NCBI GenBank assembly: GCA_051294375.1
Contig: CM119265.1
Coordinates: 12,513,866 to 12,577,865 of the forward strand
Length of the DNA: 64,000 nt
Direction: 5' to 3'
From: Paraspadella gotoi
Lineage: Eukaryota; Chaetognatha
Part shown: positions 48,283 through 61,236 of the stretch, piece by piece
How the letters are laid out: each line of letters begins with the position of its first letter
How positions within the stretch are numbered: the first letter of the stretch is position 1
Notes under the pieces: generated by a model
What the model was told of the DNA's origin: nothing
The model's database searches: none
Seen by the model: the letters and a program-made list of their open reading frames with translations, nothing else
Translations under genes and position numbers: made by a program

Positions 48283-50538
48283 CTTCGATTTCTACCAATG
48301 ACAAACCCCACCGTTTCATCATTCGACTATTTCCCGCTTCATTGGTTCAAGCATATTCGCTATTGATGTAAACATCCTCATTCATCAAATAAATTTTAAC
48401 GTCGAGTTACGACTTCGTGCGTCACGAAAGAAAGCCGGACGCCATGCGAAATAGCGCCGTTATCCATGATCTTGGGCCGCCCGTCCCATTCGTCCCGGCG
48501 ACCGTGGGGCGACTACAATGAGTTCGTCTTGTGTTTATCTTTACTTCCGTTCATTGACAGTGTGTCCGGCGTTCCCCTTCATCGACATCGTTTTGGAGCT
48601 GACGCCTCGTTATTCGATTCGTGCTGTCATTGACACGTCATCCGGTTGAGTTGCATCGCGCTTGCCTTTTGTCATCGGCGACGACGGTGACGGCGATCGG
48701 AGTCTGCAACGACGACGCGACCGACAACGACGTGGAAGATGACATGAACTCTGTCCGGATTATTACGTAATCGAGACGAAAGTTTGGGGGAAACGCGAGT
48801 CTAACGAATCATTTTCGTCTCGATCTTCGTCGAGCGAAACAATTACGACTAAAAATAGATCTAAATCTGAAAATCAAAATCAAAATCAAATTTAATCCGA
48901 AAAGGAGGTGTCTGTACACGAAAATTCGGATTTAAATGGTACCGTCTAAAAATGAAAATATAGAAACAAAAAAATACTTCGGCATACATGAAAACTGAAT
49001 AAAAAAGAAAGAAGAAAATTTGCGAGGTATGACTTTAGATTCCCGAAAGTTTCTCTCTATTTTGATATTATCGTCTCAGCTGCAAAATTTTTATTACATA
49101 AAAAAATGTCATCAAACTAAGAGAATTTAAATTAAAAAAAAAAAAAAAATAAGAACAAGATATGAGGAAAAATAAGATTTTCTTCAGATGCCCGCATGAC
49201 GAATGCAAAATATTAAGTCCCAATTAGAGTTGTGGTGCGACCCCGTCCCCTCCAAACGGTTGAAATGTTTCGGTCTCAGTTTTTACCCGAGCTGTTCACT
49301 CTGGCGGCAACTTACGTGAAAATTCCCATTTACCGTGGCGCAGTTATCGTCCGCTTTTTGACAAAATCCAACTAAACACAGCGCGTTCTCATACCCGATA
49401 TAGAAAATTCTGTCGCTCGTCGTCATCGTCGCGTCGCCACGTTCGTTCTGTTCTCTTCGTCTCGATGTCGTTGTTCAGTCATCGTCGCGTCGTCGATCGT
49501 CGGTCGTTGTCGATTAAATTACATTTCTTCCAAATGTATTTTCCCAATAATTCTGCCGAGCGTGGGATCGCTGCAATTTTTAGCGAATGCAGTGGATTAT
49601 CAAATATACTTATGGTATTGATTATCCTCTGATAATTATGAGTATTTTATACGGGAAAATAAAAAGATAAGATAGCCGTAAATAAAATAACCACCTAAAT
49701 CTATTTCCAAATATGTTATATTCATCGGAAATCATTGAAGACATACAAAATTAAAACTTCTGTGTGAATGTACAGCATTGCTTTCGATATCTCTGTTATC
49801 CCGACGTCGTTCTGACAACGAAACATTCTCCAAAAATAAAATCTGATACCGTAAACACGAATTACCTTCAACAAGGAGTTCTTTTCCAAGGAAACGGATA
49901 TAGAGAAGCCCGAAATTCTGCGAGTGCTTCCTCGCTCTAGTGTTTGGAAATAAGGGGGACACATTTTTCCAATCGATTTATTTATGTCGTCGTTATTGCA
50001 TTCGTCGTCGGTCGTCGCACATAAAGTGAATCGAGACCTGTTTTCATTCCAAAAATTAGTCACAAAAAAAACTTTTCTTTTTCTCAGAATCAGATTTTTT
50101 TTACCGTTTTCTTCGGAGACAATTTCGATAATTTATTTGTTTCACGTCTCAAAAACGATGTATTTGAGCTTTAGACTTTTGCCAAGAGTTTGAACCCTGA
50201 ATGTTGTCAATTCAATTTGAAACGAACCAGCGGATAATTCACTAATGAAAGCCTAAGGTTTCGATCCCGGATGTAATAATTTAAAAAAAACAAAAAAACA
50301 CACTGTTCCTTTATCAAGCCGCACGGCAATTATTAAAAATATTAATTTATTGTAGACAGAGAAAAAGTGAAAAATGATATCGCAGTATATCAAAACCTAC
50401 TTGCGGTGACACTTCCTTTCTATTTCATAAAAAAGAAATATTTGACAATCATGTTTATTCAAACGATCCTGGATCAAAATTCCCTTTTGAATCGAATATT
50501 CTAGTTGCAATTTTCACTTCGTTTTATTGACATTCAGA

Positions 50539-50848
50539 CATTCGCTCTGGACGTTGAATCTTTCGGAGTGACGACGACCCCTCGTCGTGCTGGGCAAGCC
50601 GCTGGTCCCGTGAACGAAGCGCGACTGAACGAGACGCGAAAAAGTAAGACAAAAGGGGAAACCGACGGTGACGCAAAAAACAAACAAGAAAAAAAAAGTA
50701 TCTTAAATGCGGGTAAAAAATGCCCGAGACGAAAAGAGCCTTCTCTGTTATCGTTTATAAGCGATAATGCCGAGACGGTAAAACGATTAGAGTCGGCCGC
50801 AGGCTCGTTTCAGTGTGAACGCTTAAAAACCGTCGTTACTCACGCGTA
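50539..50848 (+). CDS. Candidate exon, Lys/Glu-rich, unrecognised
   Basis: Follows an acceptor-like TTTTATTGACATTCAG. The frame reads DVESFGVTTTPRRAGQAAG, then ETRKSKTKGETDGDAKNKQE, then LLSFISDNAETVKRL, ending in a stop at 50846-50848. Amino-acid use is well mixed and GC is raised, unlike the neighbours. It could be a terminal exon or run into a donor that I cannot pick. No family recognised. Confidence 0.4.
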
Positions 50849-51512
50849 ATTTTTTCACTTCTCTAATTTTTTTCTCTTCCCAGTTAAAGCCATCTACCAA
50901 CACTAATTACTATTTGCATCATCGACGGAGAATGAGATCAGAAAATCAGGCCTCGTTTTCGTTCCAAGGATAGACGCGAATAATGGGATAGTGAATCTTC
51001 GGAATTCCGATTTAAAAAAAAAAAGAACCACCAATGGCTAAAACGAAAATACAAAAAAAATATATAGATAAAAAAAAAAAAAAAAAGAAAAGTTGTCGCA
51101 CGATCGAATCCTTTGCATCGCCCGTTCGCCGGACTGTAAAAGACATCAAGGGCCAAAAACGTCAAGCGATTCTTCTTTTTTTTTTTCAGGATCGCCTTTC
51201 ACTAAACGGAATCTAATTAATTTAATTTTCAAAATGAAAGAGAGAGAAAGGAGGAGAGAGATGAAAGAGAGACGAGAATCGTGCCAGCCCTTTAGTTTTA
51301 AGTCTCTTCCTTTACCGTTACATACAATTCACTATGAAAATCCTCTCTTCATTTCCATTAGGAAGCACTGCCACTTATTTTTTTTCTATCTATCTGAGTC
51401 TAATCTATCTAATCTAAATAAACTTACTTAACTATCTACATCTTATAGCCTCTATCTCTTCTTTCTAGGAGATTGTCCTAAAAATGACTTTGTCTTCTCT
51501 TTTATCTTCTCT

Positions 51513-51883
51513 CTAATCGATACATTTCTTTTCCATCGCGAGAAGAAAAAAAAACAAAACAAAACAAAGAAGAAAAAAAAACTTTGATTCGGCGAACAAA
51601 AGACCGAAGTAAAATGCCACGAGTATGGTTAGAGCAGAGATAAAGAAAACGCACGACGACGATGAATCCGGACGAACCTGCCTCCTTTCCTCACCGACGG
51701 ACGAACTGTAGGTAAGCGTCTTCGTCCCCTTTGCCGCAGCTTTCATTCGTCCTCGGATTCCGCGGACAAACTTCGTCGCCCTGGTAACGACACCTTCGCC
51801 GGCGCCTTCTTCAACACACCCCTTTCGCAACGCCCTCTCGAATCTAAACAGATCGAATCTTCGACGAGGAAAAGACAACAAAG
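51513..51883. other. Ambiguous coding patch, open on both strands
   Basis: Plus strand: after CCCCTTTGCCGCAG (ending 51739) the frame FHSSSDSADKLRRPGNDTF and FFNTPLSQRPLESKQ runs to a donor-like GTACGC at 51884. An upstream ATG at 51662 with a GTAAGC donor would join it in phase, but the intron would be only 28 bp, which is implausible. Minus strand: a 122-codon frame with a hydrophobic segment CVFFISALTILVAFYFGLL, partly from T-rich sequence. I cannot decide between them. Confidence 0.25.
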
Positions 51884-53684
51884 GTACGCCGAGTTGAATT
51901 TTTTTTTTGTTTTTCCTCCTTCGCTATGATTTATTGGGTTTCGATTTCGTTTTTGTTCTTTTCGTTGTGCGTTGCTTTTTGTCGTTCTCGTCGTAACTTT
52001 AGCCAAAAAAAAACAACAAAAAATGTTAACAATAAAATCAACAAAGAGAAGCTTCATTCTCGTTTTCGTACGCCAGTCTGTATTTCGGATTTCTTGTCTT
52101 AGTCTGTCAGGATGGTCTTTCCTTATAAATTTTACTATGTGGCAGAGATTTTGTATTCGCTGGTAAACAGGTAAAATTTCGGGCTCCAGAATTGGTGCGA
52201 GTAAAGCGATATAGTATTATTTTTAAAGCTAAAGCTTGGTGGGCCTCTAGTTGTTACTTTTAAGAGGCACAATCGTGACGTATTCTCTATTTTGTTCATT
52301 TTTTTCGAAAACAAATAGGAAAAAATGGTGGTGGGGAAATTAAATCACAATTTGAAAGCAAACAGACGCTCAAACATCAGTTTTCGGTCTTAAGTTTTGT
52401 TTCCTTTTCGTGCGATGAGCGGGAAAAAAAATAAGGAGGAGCGGGGGAACGTGTGTAAATAATTGTTAGGAACTTTTGTTCGGTGAGGTATTAAGGAAAG
52501 AGAGACTGTTTGATGTGGGAAGCGAATGTGGAAGGTGAAAAGTAAAGTGACAGAAAGAACTCCGAGTGGGCGTAAAGGAAAAGGAGGATGGGTTGGAACA
52601 ATGAATGGTGTGAATTTGTATGTGGAAAGCACTACGGAAGGAGGAGTAAGTGGAGGAGAGGAGACAAGAACGAAAAGTAGGGTCGAAATGGAAACAGTAA
52701 AACTGGGGGCTTATAACCATAATTTGATGGTGGAAGAGATTATTTTCATTAAATAGGCGTAAAAAGCTGATTTTTGAATGAAACACCTGAAAGATATGTT
52801 CACTATTAAAGAAGTACGGATTCTATTTTGAAATACGCGGTGAGAAATGAAGCTATTGAAAGTGTGGTTAAAAAGTTGTAAAGAAATTGAAGTAATGATA
52901 TTATATATATAAATTATATGTCGATACATTTTTTTGGACCCTGAGCACAGACCTAAAGACTGAAGAGCGACGAAAAAAAAAAACCCATCGACCCGAAGTC
53001 TAATTTTCACGCACCGAAAATTAAGCCCTTGTGATATAGTCACGGTAGAGACTGGGCGACAGTGGTTATTAATTCGATATTTTACTCAGCATATATTAAA
53101 TTCGCAAACGATTCACAATTTGGATTAAAAAACATACGGATGTCAGATTTTTGTGCCAAATTCAGTCACTTCTCATCCGCAGTAATCTGATTCACCCCTA
53201 ATTTAGACCTTTTCGGTCTCGCTTCATCACCAGACGACTTTGAATTGATATCCAAACCCGGGATCTTTATTCAAAAAATCCTAAACTTGAATTGTATGAT
53301 GTTTCCCCGTCGTTCTCTTCTTGCCCCCGAAAGTTATTTGCAACAAAGACGTTCATTGCTCTCCGCGTCGAAACTTCCCTGTCCATTGTCGGCCTCTTAA
53401 TTAAAAAAAAACCAAAACTTGCGTTAGATGTCGATAAAGAAGCGGATACTATCGTAGACACGAAGGCCGAAATGCCGACGCCGGTACTAGAAAACTTATG
53501 GTAGGGTGAATCGGAAAAAAAATGTCAAAGGAGGAAAAAAAAGGGACGGACGACGACGACAACAAACAAACGACAATCCCGTCCACCATGCGCCAAATGG
53601 TTGGATAATTATATAACCTGCAAGAAAGAGACTTATTACGCTCAGCAGCACCGAACGAACCAAAACTCCCGGTACTTCCTCGGA

Positions 53685-53850
53685 GGGTATAAAATCCATA
53701 TAGAGAGAAACGTCAGATAGTCTGCATCGAGTGACTAATTCAACTTGGTTGAGAAAAAAAACTTCGGTGGGTTCCAATCATGTCGACTCATTTGTTTCTC
53801 TCTCAGCTGGGCTACTCTCTCGGTGCTCATCTCTCTTCATCTCTAACTCT

Positions 53851-53860
<10 letters not shown>
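53685..53860 (+). promoter_or_regulatory. TATA-plus-initiator promoter candidate
   Basis: TATAAAA at 53688-53694 lies 27 bp upstream of a TCAG initiator-like site (A at 53715), the normal spacing for a metazoan core promoter. About 65 bp downstream, ATG at 53780 opens MSTHLFLSQLGYSLGAHLSS before running into a GA tract at 53850. The hydrophobic start might be a leader peptide. No continuation is identified, because copy B begins here. Confidence 0.35.
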
Positions 53861-53885
<25 letters not shown>

Positions 53886-55289
53886 GAAAGAAAAAAAATT
53901 TGAAGGTTGTCTATTGCCTATATTATCAAATAAAGTAGATAAACGGTATCTCGCTCACAATTCTCCATAAAATAAAACCAAAAAATTTCGGTTTTATAGG
54001 TCAAATCATGTCGTATTGATTCATAACGGTAAACCTAAAATAAAAAAAAAACGGTATGTATGATCCATAAAAAATAAAATGATTCGTCATAACAGTCGTA
54101 AAGAAAGATCAAATTCAAATAACTGATATTTACGTATTTTATCTCGTCAAATCTCTCTTTTCAGAATAACACAATGATCCTTCATAATTTTTCACACGGA
54201 AGATAACTCCAACTGAAATGGGATAATAATTAGATACCGAGGAAGACGGGGGAAAAAATGGGGGGAAAAAAGGACTGGTGGGATAATTTTCAAGGAGACT
54301 TTGAAACTCATTTGCATGATTCCGAACACGGGACTGGCGGCGAAGGAGAAAAGGAGAAAATTGGAGACGAGAGTAGAAACGACATTGTATACGTTCACGA
54401 GGGGGCGTGACTGGTTTGTGAAGAGCTTTCACGAATGTGGGTTAAAGGAAGAAGGGAAAGAGAGAGTAAAGGAAGATGAAAAAAAAAAAAAACCTGGAGA
54501 GGAAAAGCGGCGAAGGCCGAAGGTTGGTTACGGGTTGGAAATAAATAAAATTTAATACACTATTAGAGGACGTATGTCATAACAAACCTAAGGACATATA
54601 CACTTTATACAGTCATTACAGACAGTATAAAAAATAAAGTGGTTGAGGCAAAGTTGCGACTGCAAAGGAAGAAAACCGGAAGAAGCTTTTCTCGGATTAT
54701 CGAATATCGAATCGGTTTTTAAAGTTCTCGTTTTTCCCCGTTGGTTGCCATGGAGGTTTGTTTATTTACATTTACTTACGATTTTCTTGTTCCAACTTAA
54801 GAATATAACAAAATATCGAAGTCTTTTTTAACAGAAAAAGAAGCGAAATCCCGTGATGGGATTTATTGTAATTCACTGAAAAATTCGTATTTTTTTTTGT
54901 TTCGAGCCGGTGGAATTGCTTCCGTTCAGTTTTTTTTTTTCTCTTTTGGTTGCTTTGCTTCTTTTATTAAAATCGACCGCGACCGAAGTTATACAAAATT
55001 TTAATGATGTTTCTCTCTGTTTCTTTTCATGTCGATAAACAAAGGAGATGATAGACGATGTTATCTCCGCAAAAAAGCGATTCGATCACCGGCAGAGATG
55101 ATTATATCCGAGTTTCGGCGTCGATGTACAACAACTTGAAAAAAAAAAAAAAAAAAAACATTAAAAAAATGACGCGATTTTCGTCTTTCGAACGATTGAG
55201 TTTCGAAAATTTATCTTCGTGTCTTAATTTAGTCCGGCGTTACGATAATTCCGTTGTAAGGGAACAAGGGCCTTTTCGAAACGCGTTGC

Positions 55290-55293
55290 CGGA

Positions 55294-55324
<31 letters not shown>

Positions 55325-55503
55325 GAGAGAGAGAGAATGAGGAGAGGAGAGAGACGAGAGAGATGGATGAGAGAGGAGAGAGAAGAGAGAGAAAGAATAG
55401 GAGAGAACGACAGAAAAATGAGGAAATACGTTAGAAATCAATGGAGGCATTACAAACTTCCACTGCCAGTGCAGAAACGGAGAGAGATTATGAGAGAGAA
55501 GAA

Positions 55504-55545
<42 letters not shown>
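55290..55545 (+). repeat. GA-rich low-complexity blocks, copy B
   Basis: Two purine blocks around 55290-55400 and 55495-55545 separated by about 100 bp of unique sequence. Counterparts at 36535-36640 and 36725-36825. Confidence 0.9.
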
Positions 55546-55547
<2 letters not shown>

Positions 55548-55649
55548 ATCGACGCAACGCGATCTCGCGCTAGAGAAAAAAAAAAGTTTAAAAGATTCGT
55601 CGATCTGAAGGTCGATCGAGTTTTCGGGGGAATCACAACCGATACCGCA

Positions 55650-55808
55650 GAACAACAACAACAACAACGACGTCTACAACTACAACCTCTATAACAGAAA
55701 GGGCAATAGCTACCCCATCTGCTGCAACGAAAAGCCTCGGCAGACACGATCGCTCGATGGATCGAATGCCTCCTCATGGGCGATTTGGGAGCGGACGGCT
55801 TGGAGATG
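55650..55808 (+). CDS. Copy B: candidate exon with poly-Asn start
   Basis: After an acceptor-like GATACCGCAG the frame reads six Asn, then DVYNYNLYNRKGNSYPICCN, then EKPRQTRSLDGSNASSW. Copy A differs at several indels and supports a different frame after NASS, so the true 3' end of the exon is uncertain. A Tyr/Asn-rich segment with a CC pair is visible; family not recognised. Confidence 0.4.
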
Positions 55809-56225
55809 GGAAATCCGCTGACGGATTGTGATCACGCTGGGGATGCGAACTGACCTCGTAGAACATCTGAATCAATGGATTCGATCATCAATAATAACAA
55901 GTAAAATCACAAACATGTCTACAAAAATATAAATAATACAGTGTTTTTTTAAAAACTAATTTATAACTTATTTTGACCATCTGTTTACTTGCTGGTAAAC
56001 TCAAACAAAAATTACTTTTTTTTTCATTTAGTAATAATTCATTTCGTTGCTAAATATTTATATTATTTCTTTTTTTCCTCGTTTAATTCTTTCACTTTTT
56101 TTGAGTTAGTTTGTTTAATTTTTTCCCCTCTTTCTTTCTTTCGATTTTTAATTAAATTTTATGTTTTAAGTAGCTGTTGTTTGTTTTTCTTTATTTCTTA
56201 TTATCTATTCTTTTAATTACATTTA

Positions 56226-56535
56226 AACACCTGAGGGCTCCACAGCAAAGAAGAAGGGAAAATATCCCGGTCAACCAACGCACAAAAACCAATTCTCCCT
56301 CCTGTGGATAAGGCGCTACGTGGGCTGAAGATGACTGTCGGTAACTTCTATAACCCCCTCTAACAGCCATGGAACGGGTCCCTGGGCTTGGAACCAGGCT
56401 TGAGGGTTTGCCATGCCCCCAAGGCGGCTTACGGCCGTCCTCACGCTTCCCGCAGGGTAGGTACCAGGTTGGGATTGAACCCGGTACGTAGTGGTCAAGA
56501 GCTGATGGCTTTACTCAATGAGCCACCGGGTCACA
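56226..56535 (-). repeat. tRNA-derived SINE-like element (type A), copy B
   Basis: The minus-strand head GTGACCCGGTGGCTCATTGA carries box A. Box B is the better-preserved CGGGTTCAATCCC. The body ends near CCTCAGGTGTTT (plus-strand AAACACCTGAGG at 56225). Confidence 0.7.
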
Positions 56536-57029
56536 ACTGAAAGCGTCATGATTCTAGGCGGGGTGAACCTAGGCAACGCCCGACTACACTCCTTGTATCG
56601 ACCGAAATGTCTAAACGGGAGATTCGAGACTCGAAGTCTCTCGATGAATAGATCGAGCGTAAAAACTATTTAATTCAAGGTGGGATCGTGAGGTGGATGG
56701 ATAGGTGGTTAAAAGTTGGTGGAGTGATTGGTATGGAATATTTCAGGTTTTTTTCGGGTGACGTCGAAAAAAGGAGTGACATTGGTGAGGAGTGAGAGGG
56801 AAGTGCGCGGACGGTGGGATGAGAGGTCCGGTGACGGGTAGCTTCGGGTATCTTACGTCTTTGCGGCGGCAAACGTTAGTCGATTACGAAGAGAAATCTA
56901 GATGAAGGTCACGCTCACGGAGAAATGGGAGTCGAGGTCGCCCTCTCATCCAATCGATGGGCGAAGACAGAAAAAAAAGGGAAAATCCAGAAAAAAAAAA
57001 TAGGCAGACGTTTTTCGGGTCATCCTGTC

Positions 57030-57030
57030 T

Positions 57031-57061
<31 letters not shown>

Positions 57062-57068
57062 GCCGACC
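57030..57068 (+). repeat. (CACCGC)n repeat, copy B
   Basis: Short counterpart of 38336-38430. Confidence 0.85.
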
Positions 57069-58059
57069 GTGTCACGCGGCCCATTAAAAGGGGTCGTTGT
57101 GTTCGGAAGTGACCCTTACAACCGGGAGTTGGGGGATCGACGGATCGACGGGATCTGCTGACTCATCTCATTTGACTTTGGACGAGAAAATACACGTGGA
57201 TCATCCCGGGATTTCTTTTTAAAAAAGGGTATGACTTCACGAACTAGTTTTTATTACAATTGTTAGAAAATATCATAAAATGTTCACAAACTAGTAATCA
57301 ATTCTGCAATTTTGTAAAAGTGTTGACATTTTTTTTCTGATTTTACGAGAAGATTTGTTCGTCGAAAGAAAGAAATGACGATCGATATTCAATTTCAAAC
57401 TTTTTTTTTCCTTTTTATTTTCCTAATCGAGGAAAGGAGAAGATGATTGTGTACCGAGAAAAGGGGAAACGGTCGGGGAGAGAAAAGAAAATACGTACGA
57501 TGGATGCTTCGATACTTCAGTATGTTTATTTAAGAACGTTTCTTTAGATGAAGAATGCATAGAAGGAAAAACTAAAACTACTATAAAAAAAAAAACAGAA
57601 AAAAACAACCAACATTACAATTGCGTCTTAATGGAAAAGTCTCGTTTCTTTAAAGGAAAATAAAAATCAAACCGATCCGTGGATTAACCCACACAGAACC
57701 AATCTCGCGCTTTTTTCTCCCAACCTTTCCATCCTTTCCTTCAATTCGATCAACCTTTATTATTCGTCCTTGATCCCTCCTCAATCCTTATTCGACCAAA
57801 GCCTTTATATTTTATTCCTCCTTTCTCATCCAAATCATTTCTACTCGCAGAAAATCTTCTTGCCTCATCGCGCTGTGTTCTTTAAACGCGCCTGTCGTCT
57901 CCTTTCCTTTTAAATCTCGTCAATTCTAATCTTATGCTCCTTGTATGGATTATCACCTCATTCTCCTTAGTCAAACCATTTGACTTTCCATCATATACTC
58001 TCCTACTTTCTGAACTCGTCTTCTTTTCATTTCCTATCAGCGATTTCAATTCTCATGTT

Positions 58060-58360
58060 ATTCCATCTCATCTCATCTTATCCCACGCCATCTCATCCAA
58101 TATCTTTTCCTCCCATCTCATCTTATCCCATGCCATCTTATCCCATCACATCTCCTCCCATCTCATATTATCCCACGCCATCTCATCCAATATAGTCTCC
58201 TCCCATCTCATCTTATCCCATGACATCTCCTTCCATCTCATATTATCCCATCCCATCTCATCCAAGCCCGTCTCATCTTATCCCGTGCCATCTCCTCCCA
58301 TCTCATCTTATCCCATGCCATCTCATCCGATCTCGTCTCATCTCATCTCATCTTTCGTCA
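58060..58360 (+). repeat. CATCTCATCTTATCC minisatellite, copy B
   Basis: More regular than in copy A, with clear 15- and 20-bp units (CATCTCATCTTATCCCATGC). Confidence 0.9.
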
Positions 58361-59464
58361 TCAATTTTCTTCCGCGAAAGCATTAAACTCCTTTTGTGTC
58401 CATTTAATCTTCGGAAGCCGAGAAACGTCGCGGCGAAAGAAGAAGAGGCGTCTCGATTGGAAAGAGAAGAAAAAACCTCGCGAGATGATAACGCGGCAAT
58501 ATTTAAAATTAAATTGTATAATTATATTATATTGTATAAATATAATGATATATGTAAGGCCGACAAATAAAAAGCATTCCGTAAATTACAACAAACACGT
58601 ACTCTAATATTGCCAATCATCACAATAAATTATAAATCATACATAATTACTTTTATGAAATTTATATGCGTATAAAAATTATGCAAATACTATCTAGGAA
58701 AAAAGTATATAACATAATTCATTTATTCAATAAAAAGTATACAAAATATGGGTAAAACATTCTGAATATTTGGTATGCTCTTTTCGGCATCGAGTACTGC
58801 CTGCATTTATCTGAGCATGCTCTCATACAGCAAATTTAGGTATGACAGTGAAATGGTTTTCCATACTTTAACGCAATTATTTTCAGACCCGATGTTCATG
58901 TTGCATGTCTTTCCCTCTTTTTAAAAGGTATAATAGCACTTTTTTGAACCAAAAAGGGTGCAAGGCCTTTAGCATTGTCAAATTTAAAAAAAATAAAAAA
59001 AATAACTAACTAAGGAAAACTAATTATAATTTTTTCGCCATTTTTCATTTGAAGTAACAATATTTTTTGGCCTATAACTTCTAAACGATTAAACCTACAA
59101 AAAAATGTAAGGAAGTTACTGAAAAGAAATTCAATTTAGATCCAGAAAAATTCTGATTTTTTAAAAAATCAAACAAGTTTTCGAATAGATATCCTTTATT
59201 AAAAATGTTATATACTTTTTTTCCTAGATAGTAATTGCGTAGGAATTAAACAAATAAGACTCGAAACTCATTCATCGAAGCTGCGACAAAACATTCGCAT
59301 TAAATCTGAAGAATATATGCAGGAAATAATTAGAAAGGCTTGATGCAATTTTTCATAATTAAATTTTACATGCAAGCCGCTTTTAGACAAGACGGCCTAT
59401 TCGTGCCGCTCCGATCTAGATGTCTAATCCAATGCCTACTTTTTATTCTTTCTTTTATTCTATT

Positions 59465-59790
59465 ATTGCCTTTAGCGAGAGCGAGTAAAGTAGGGCTGTT
59501 GCGGGGACAGGGTTTTGGGGTATGGGTTATCGTTATGTTATGGCAACAGCCGGGTTTCCTGTGATGCCCATTGGGATGGGGCATCTCACTGTTGGCTTGG
59601 GGGGCTTCCGACTCTCAGTGACGCCTCTCGTTACTGGCGCGGTTATCATAGGACGGTCTCGCTTTGCCAACGGGGAAGTCATTAGAAATGGAGATTGAAC
59701 ACAACGCTTGGGATGGTGTGTTCCCCCTCTGAGCCAATTGGATTGGCTAAACGATGATGGACGTGAGGCGGTGTAAATATACCACCACAA
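59465..59790 (-). repeat. tRNA-derived SINE-like element (type B), copy B
   Basis: On the minus strand TTGGCTCAGAGGGGGAAC (box A, about 59738-59721) and GTTCAATCTC (box B, 59700-59691) form a pol III type head. A GC-rich body of about 220 bp follows. Confidence 0.6.
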
Positions 59791-59858
59791 TGTCTTCGAT
59801 ATTTTTTAGCAAGGGCTGATTGTGACTAGTGAGCAGCGTATGTCTAGGAGGTAGAATC

Positions 59859-59861
<3 letters not shown>

Positions 59862-59948
<87 letters not shown>
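59862..59948 (+). repeat. (CT)n microsatellite, copy B
   Basis: Uninterrupted CT dinucleotide tract of about 85 bp. Confidence 0.97.
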
Positions 59949-59951
<3 letters not shown>

Positions 59952-60154
59952 TCTTCCGCATTTCTTTTTTTTGCGGGGAAGATAAGGGCGCGGGCAACGG
60001 CGTTGACATCCCGCGAAGACGACGATGTTTATATTTGTTAATGAAAATGACGTGAATCAACTCATCGTTGTGACAATTTCAAGCTAACAAGTACTATTTA
60101 CTATTCACTTCAGTGAGGTTTAAAAGCTTAATAGATGGACTTTTACAATCTACA

Positions 60155-60232
60155 GCCGACAGATGATAAATGATAAATGATAAATGATAAATGATAAATG
60201 ATAAATGATGACGATGACGATGACGATCACAA
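60155..60232 (+). repeat. ATAAATG and GATGAC short tandem repeats
   Basis: Six units of GATAAAT followed by four GATGAC units. Copy A has no such expansion at the matching site (about 41590-41640). Confidence 0.85.
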
Positions 60233-60568
60233 TGAATAAAAAGTTAAGCCAGTTGCTCCCCTTTTTTTTTCGTGGAACAAATAATCGAAGGCGCGAGTTT
60301 CTTGTGACCAGAAAATCCGATTTTGATGACGAAAAGTGGAGGGAGGACAGAAGATGGAGGGAGAACTCGGGGGGGGGGGAATAGTAAATCAAATGGCAGA
60401 TGATGGGGGAAGAAATCGGAGAAATTATAAATGAAAAAGATATGATGATGGGCATTGTCTAAAAGTAATAAGTTTATTGAAATAAACTTTTTAGTATGGA
60501 TACTGTAAGTTGATTCCGCGTTCAAAACTATAAACAAACAAACACATTACAAAACGAACGCCTGTTGT

Positions 60569-60633
60569 AGACAACGCAGACAACGCAGGCAACGTCGACC
60601 CACACAGGCACGTCGACCACGAATTCGACCTCT
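60569..60633 (+). CDS. Copy B: candidate Thr/Ser-rich exon
   Basis: Acceptor-like GCCTGTTGTAG precedes a frame TTQTTQATSTHTGTSTTNST ending at a donor-like GTGACA. Shorter than copy A by one THTG-type repeat. Confidence 0.35.
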
Positions 60634-61236
60634 GGTGACACAAACATTGAGAGGTCGAAGTAGAGAGATAACCCCGACGACGACGACGACGACGATAACG
60701 ACGACGACGTAAACGGCATCCCTCACATAGAGGAGTAGTTGTGAAAGAGGAAAAAAAAACCGTTGATCGGAAATCCGCGGATGTGAGCGGATTATAGAAG
60801 CTCATGACACCCCCCCCCTCAGATTTATTAAAGAAGCTCATGACTCAAGACCACCGAATCTTCTGCCCTTTAATTCACTTCACATTTTCCATATTTTCGT
60901 TTCCATCCACAGCTGCGCATTTTCCTCCTCAAATTTCGAAGCGAAAAAGGATTGAGAGTGGTTTTTTTTTTTAAATTTAATTACAATTTATAATTCGTAA
61001 CATGCGCCAATTGTTTTTTATCGTTTCCTGCTTCGCGACAATGTCCGCGAGAGACGTGTTGGCCGGACCGGTGTATCACCGACACGGAGTGGAGATTCGA
61101 ACAAAAGGTCGTTCGGGAATAAGGAATCGAGGTTTGTCTCAAACTCTGGTATTACATATTAATGATACAGTAAAATAAAAATACTTTAGTTTAAAGAACA
61201 GTATATTTTTATAATTAAATATGACGTGACCCTCAG

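Larger units (their letters stand above)
46011..53500. other. Unique stretch between the two copies
   Basis: Mixed DNA with CT tracts (46795-46905, 48038-48130, 48210-48285), GC/CpG-rich patches (46560-46700, 48400-48770, 49400-49510) and candidate exons listed separately. AT-rich DNA dominates 48830-49380 and 49510-50500. No gene identified with confidence. Confidence 0.5.

Noticed and set aside
53496-53777. 93-codon minus-strand frame with a hydrophobic segment
   Set aside because: Overlaps the plus-strand TATA/initiator region, no splice support and no recognised motif; coding on this strand cannot be supported.
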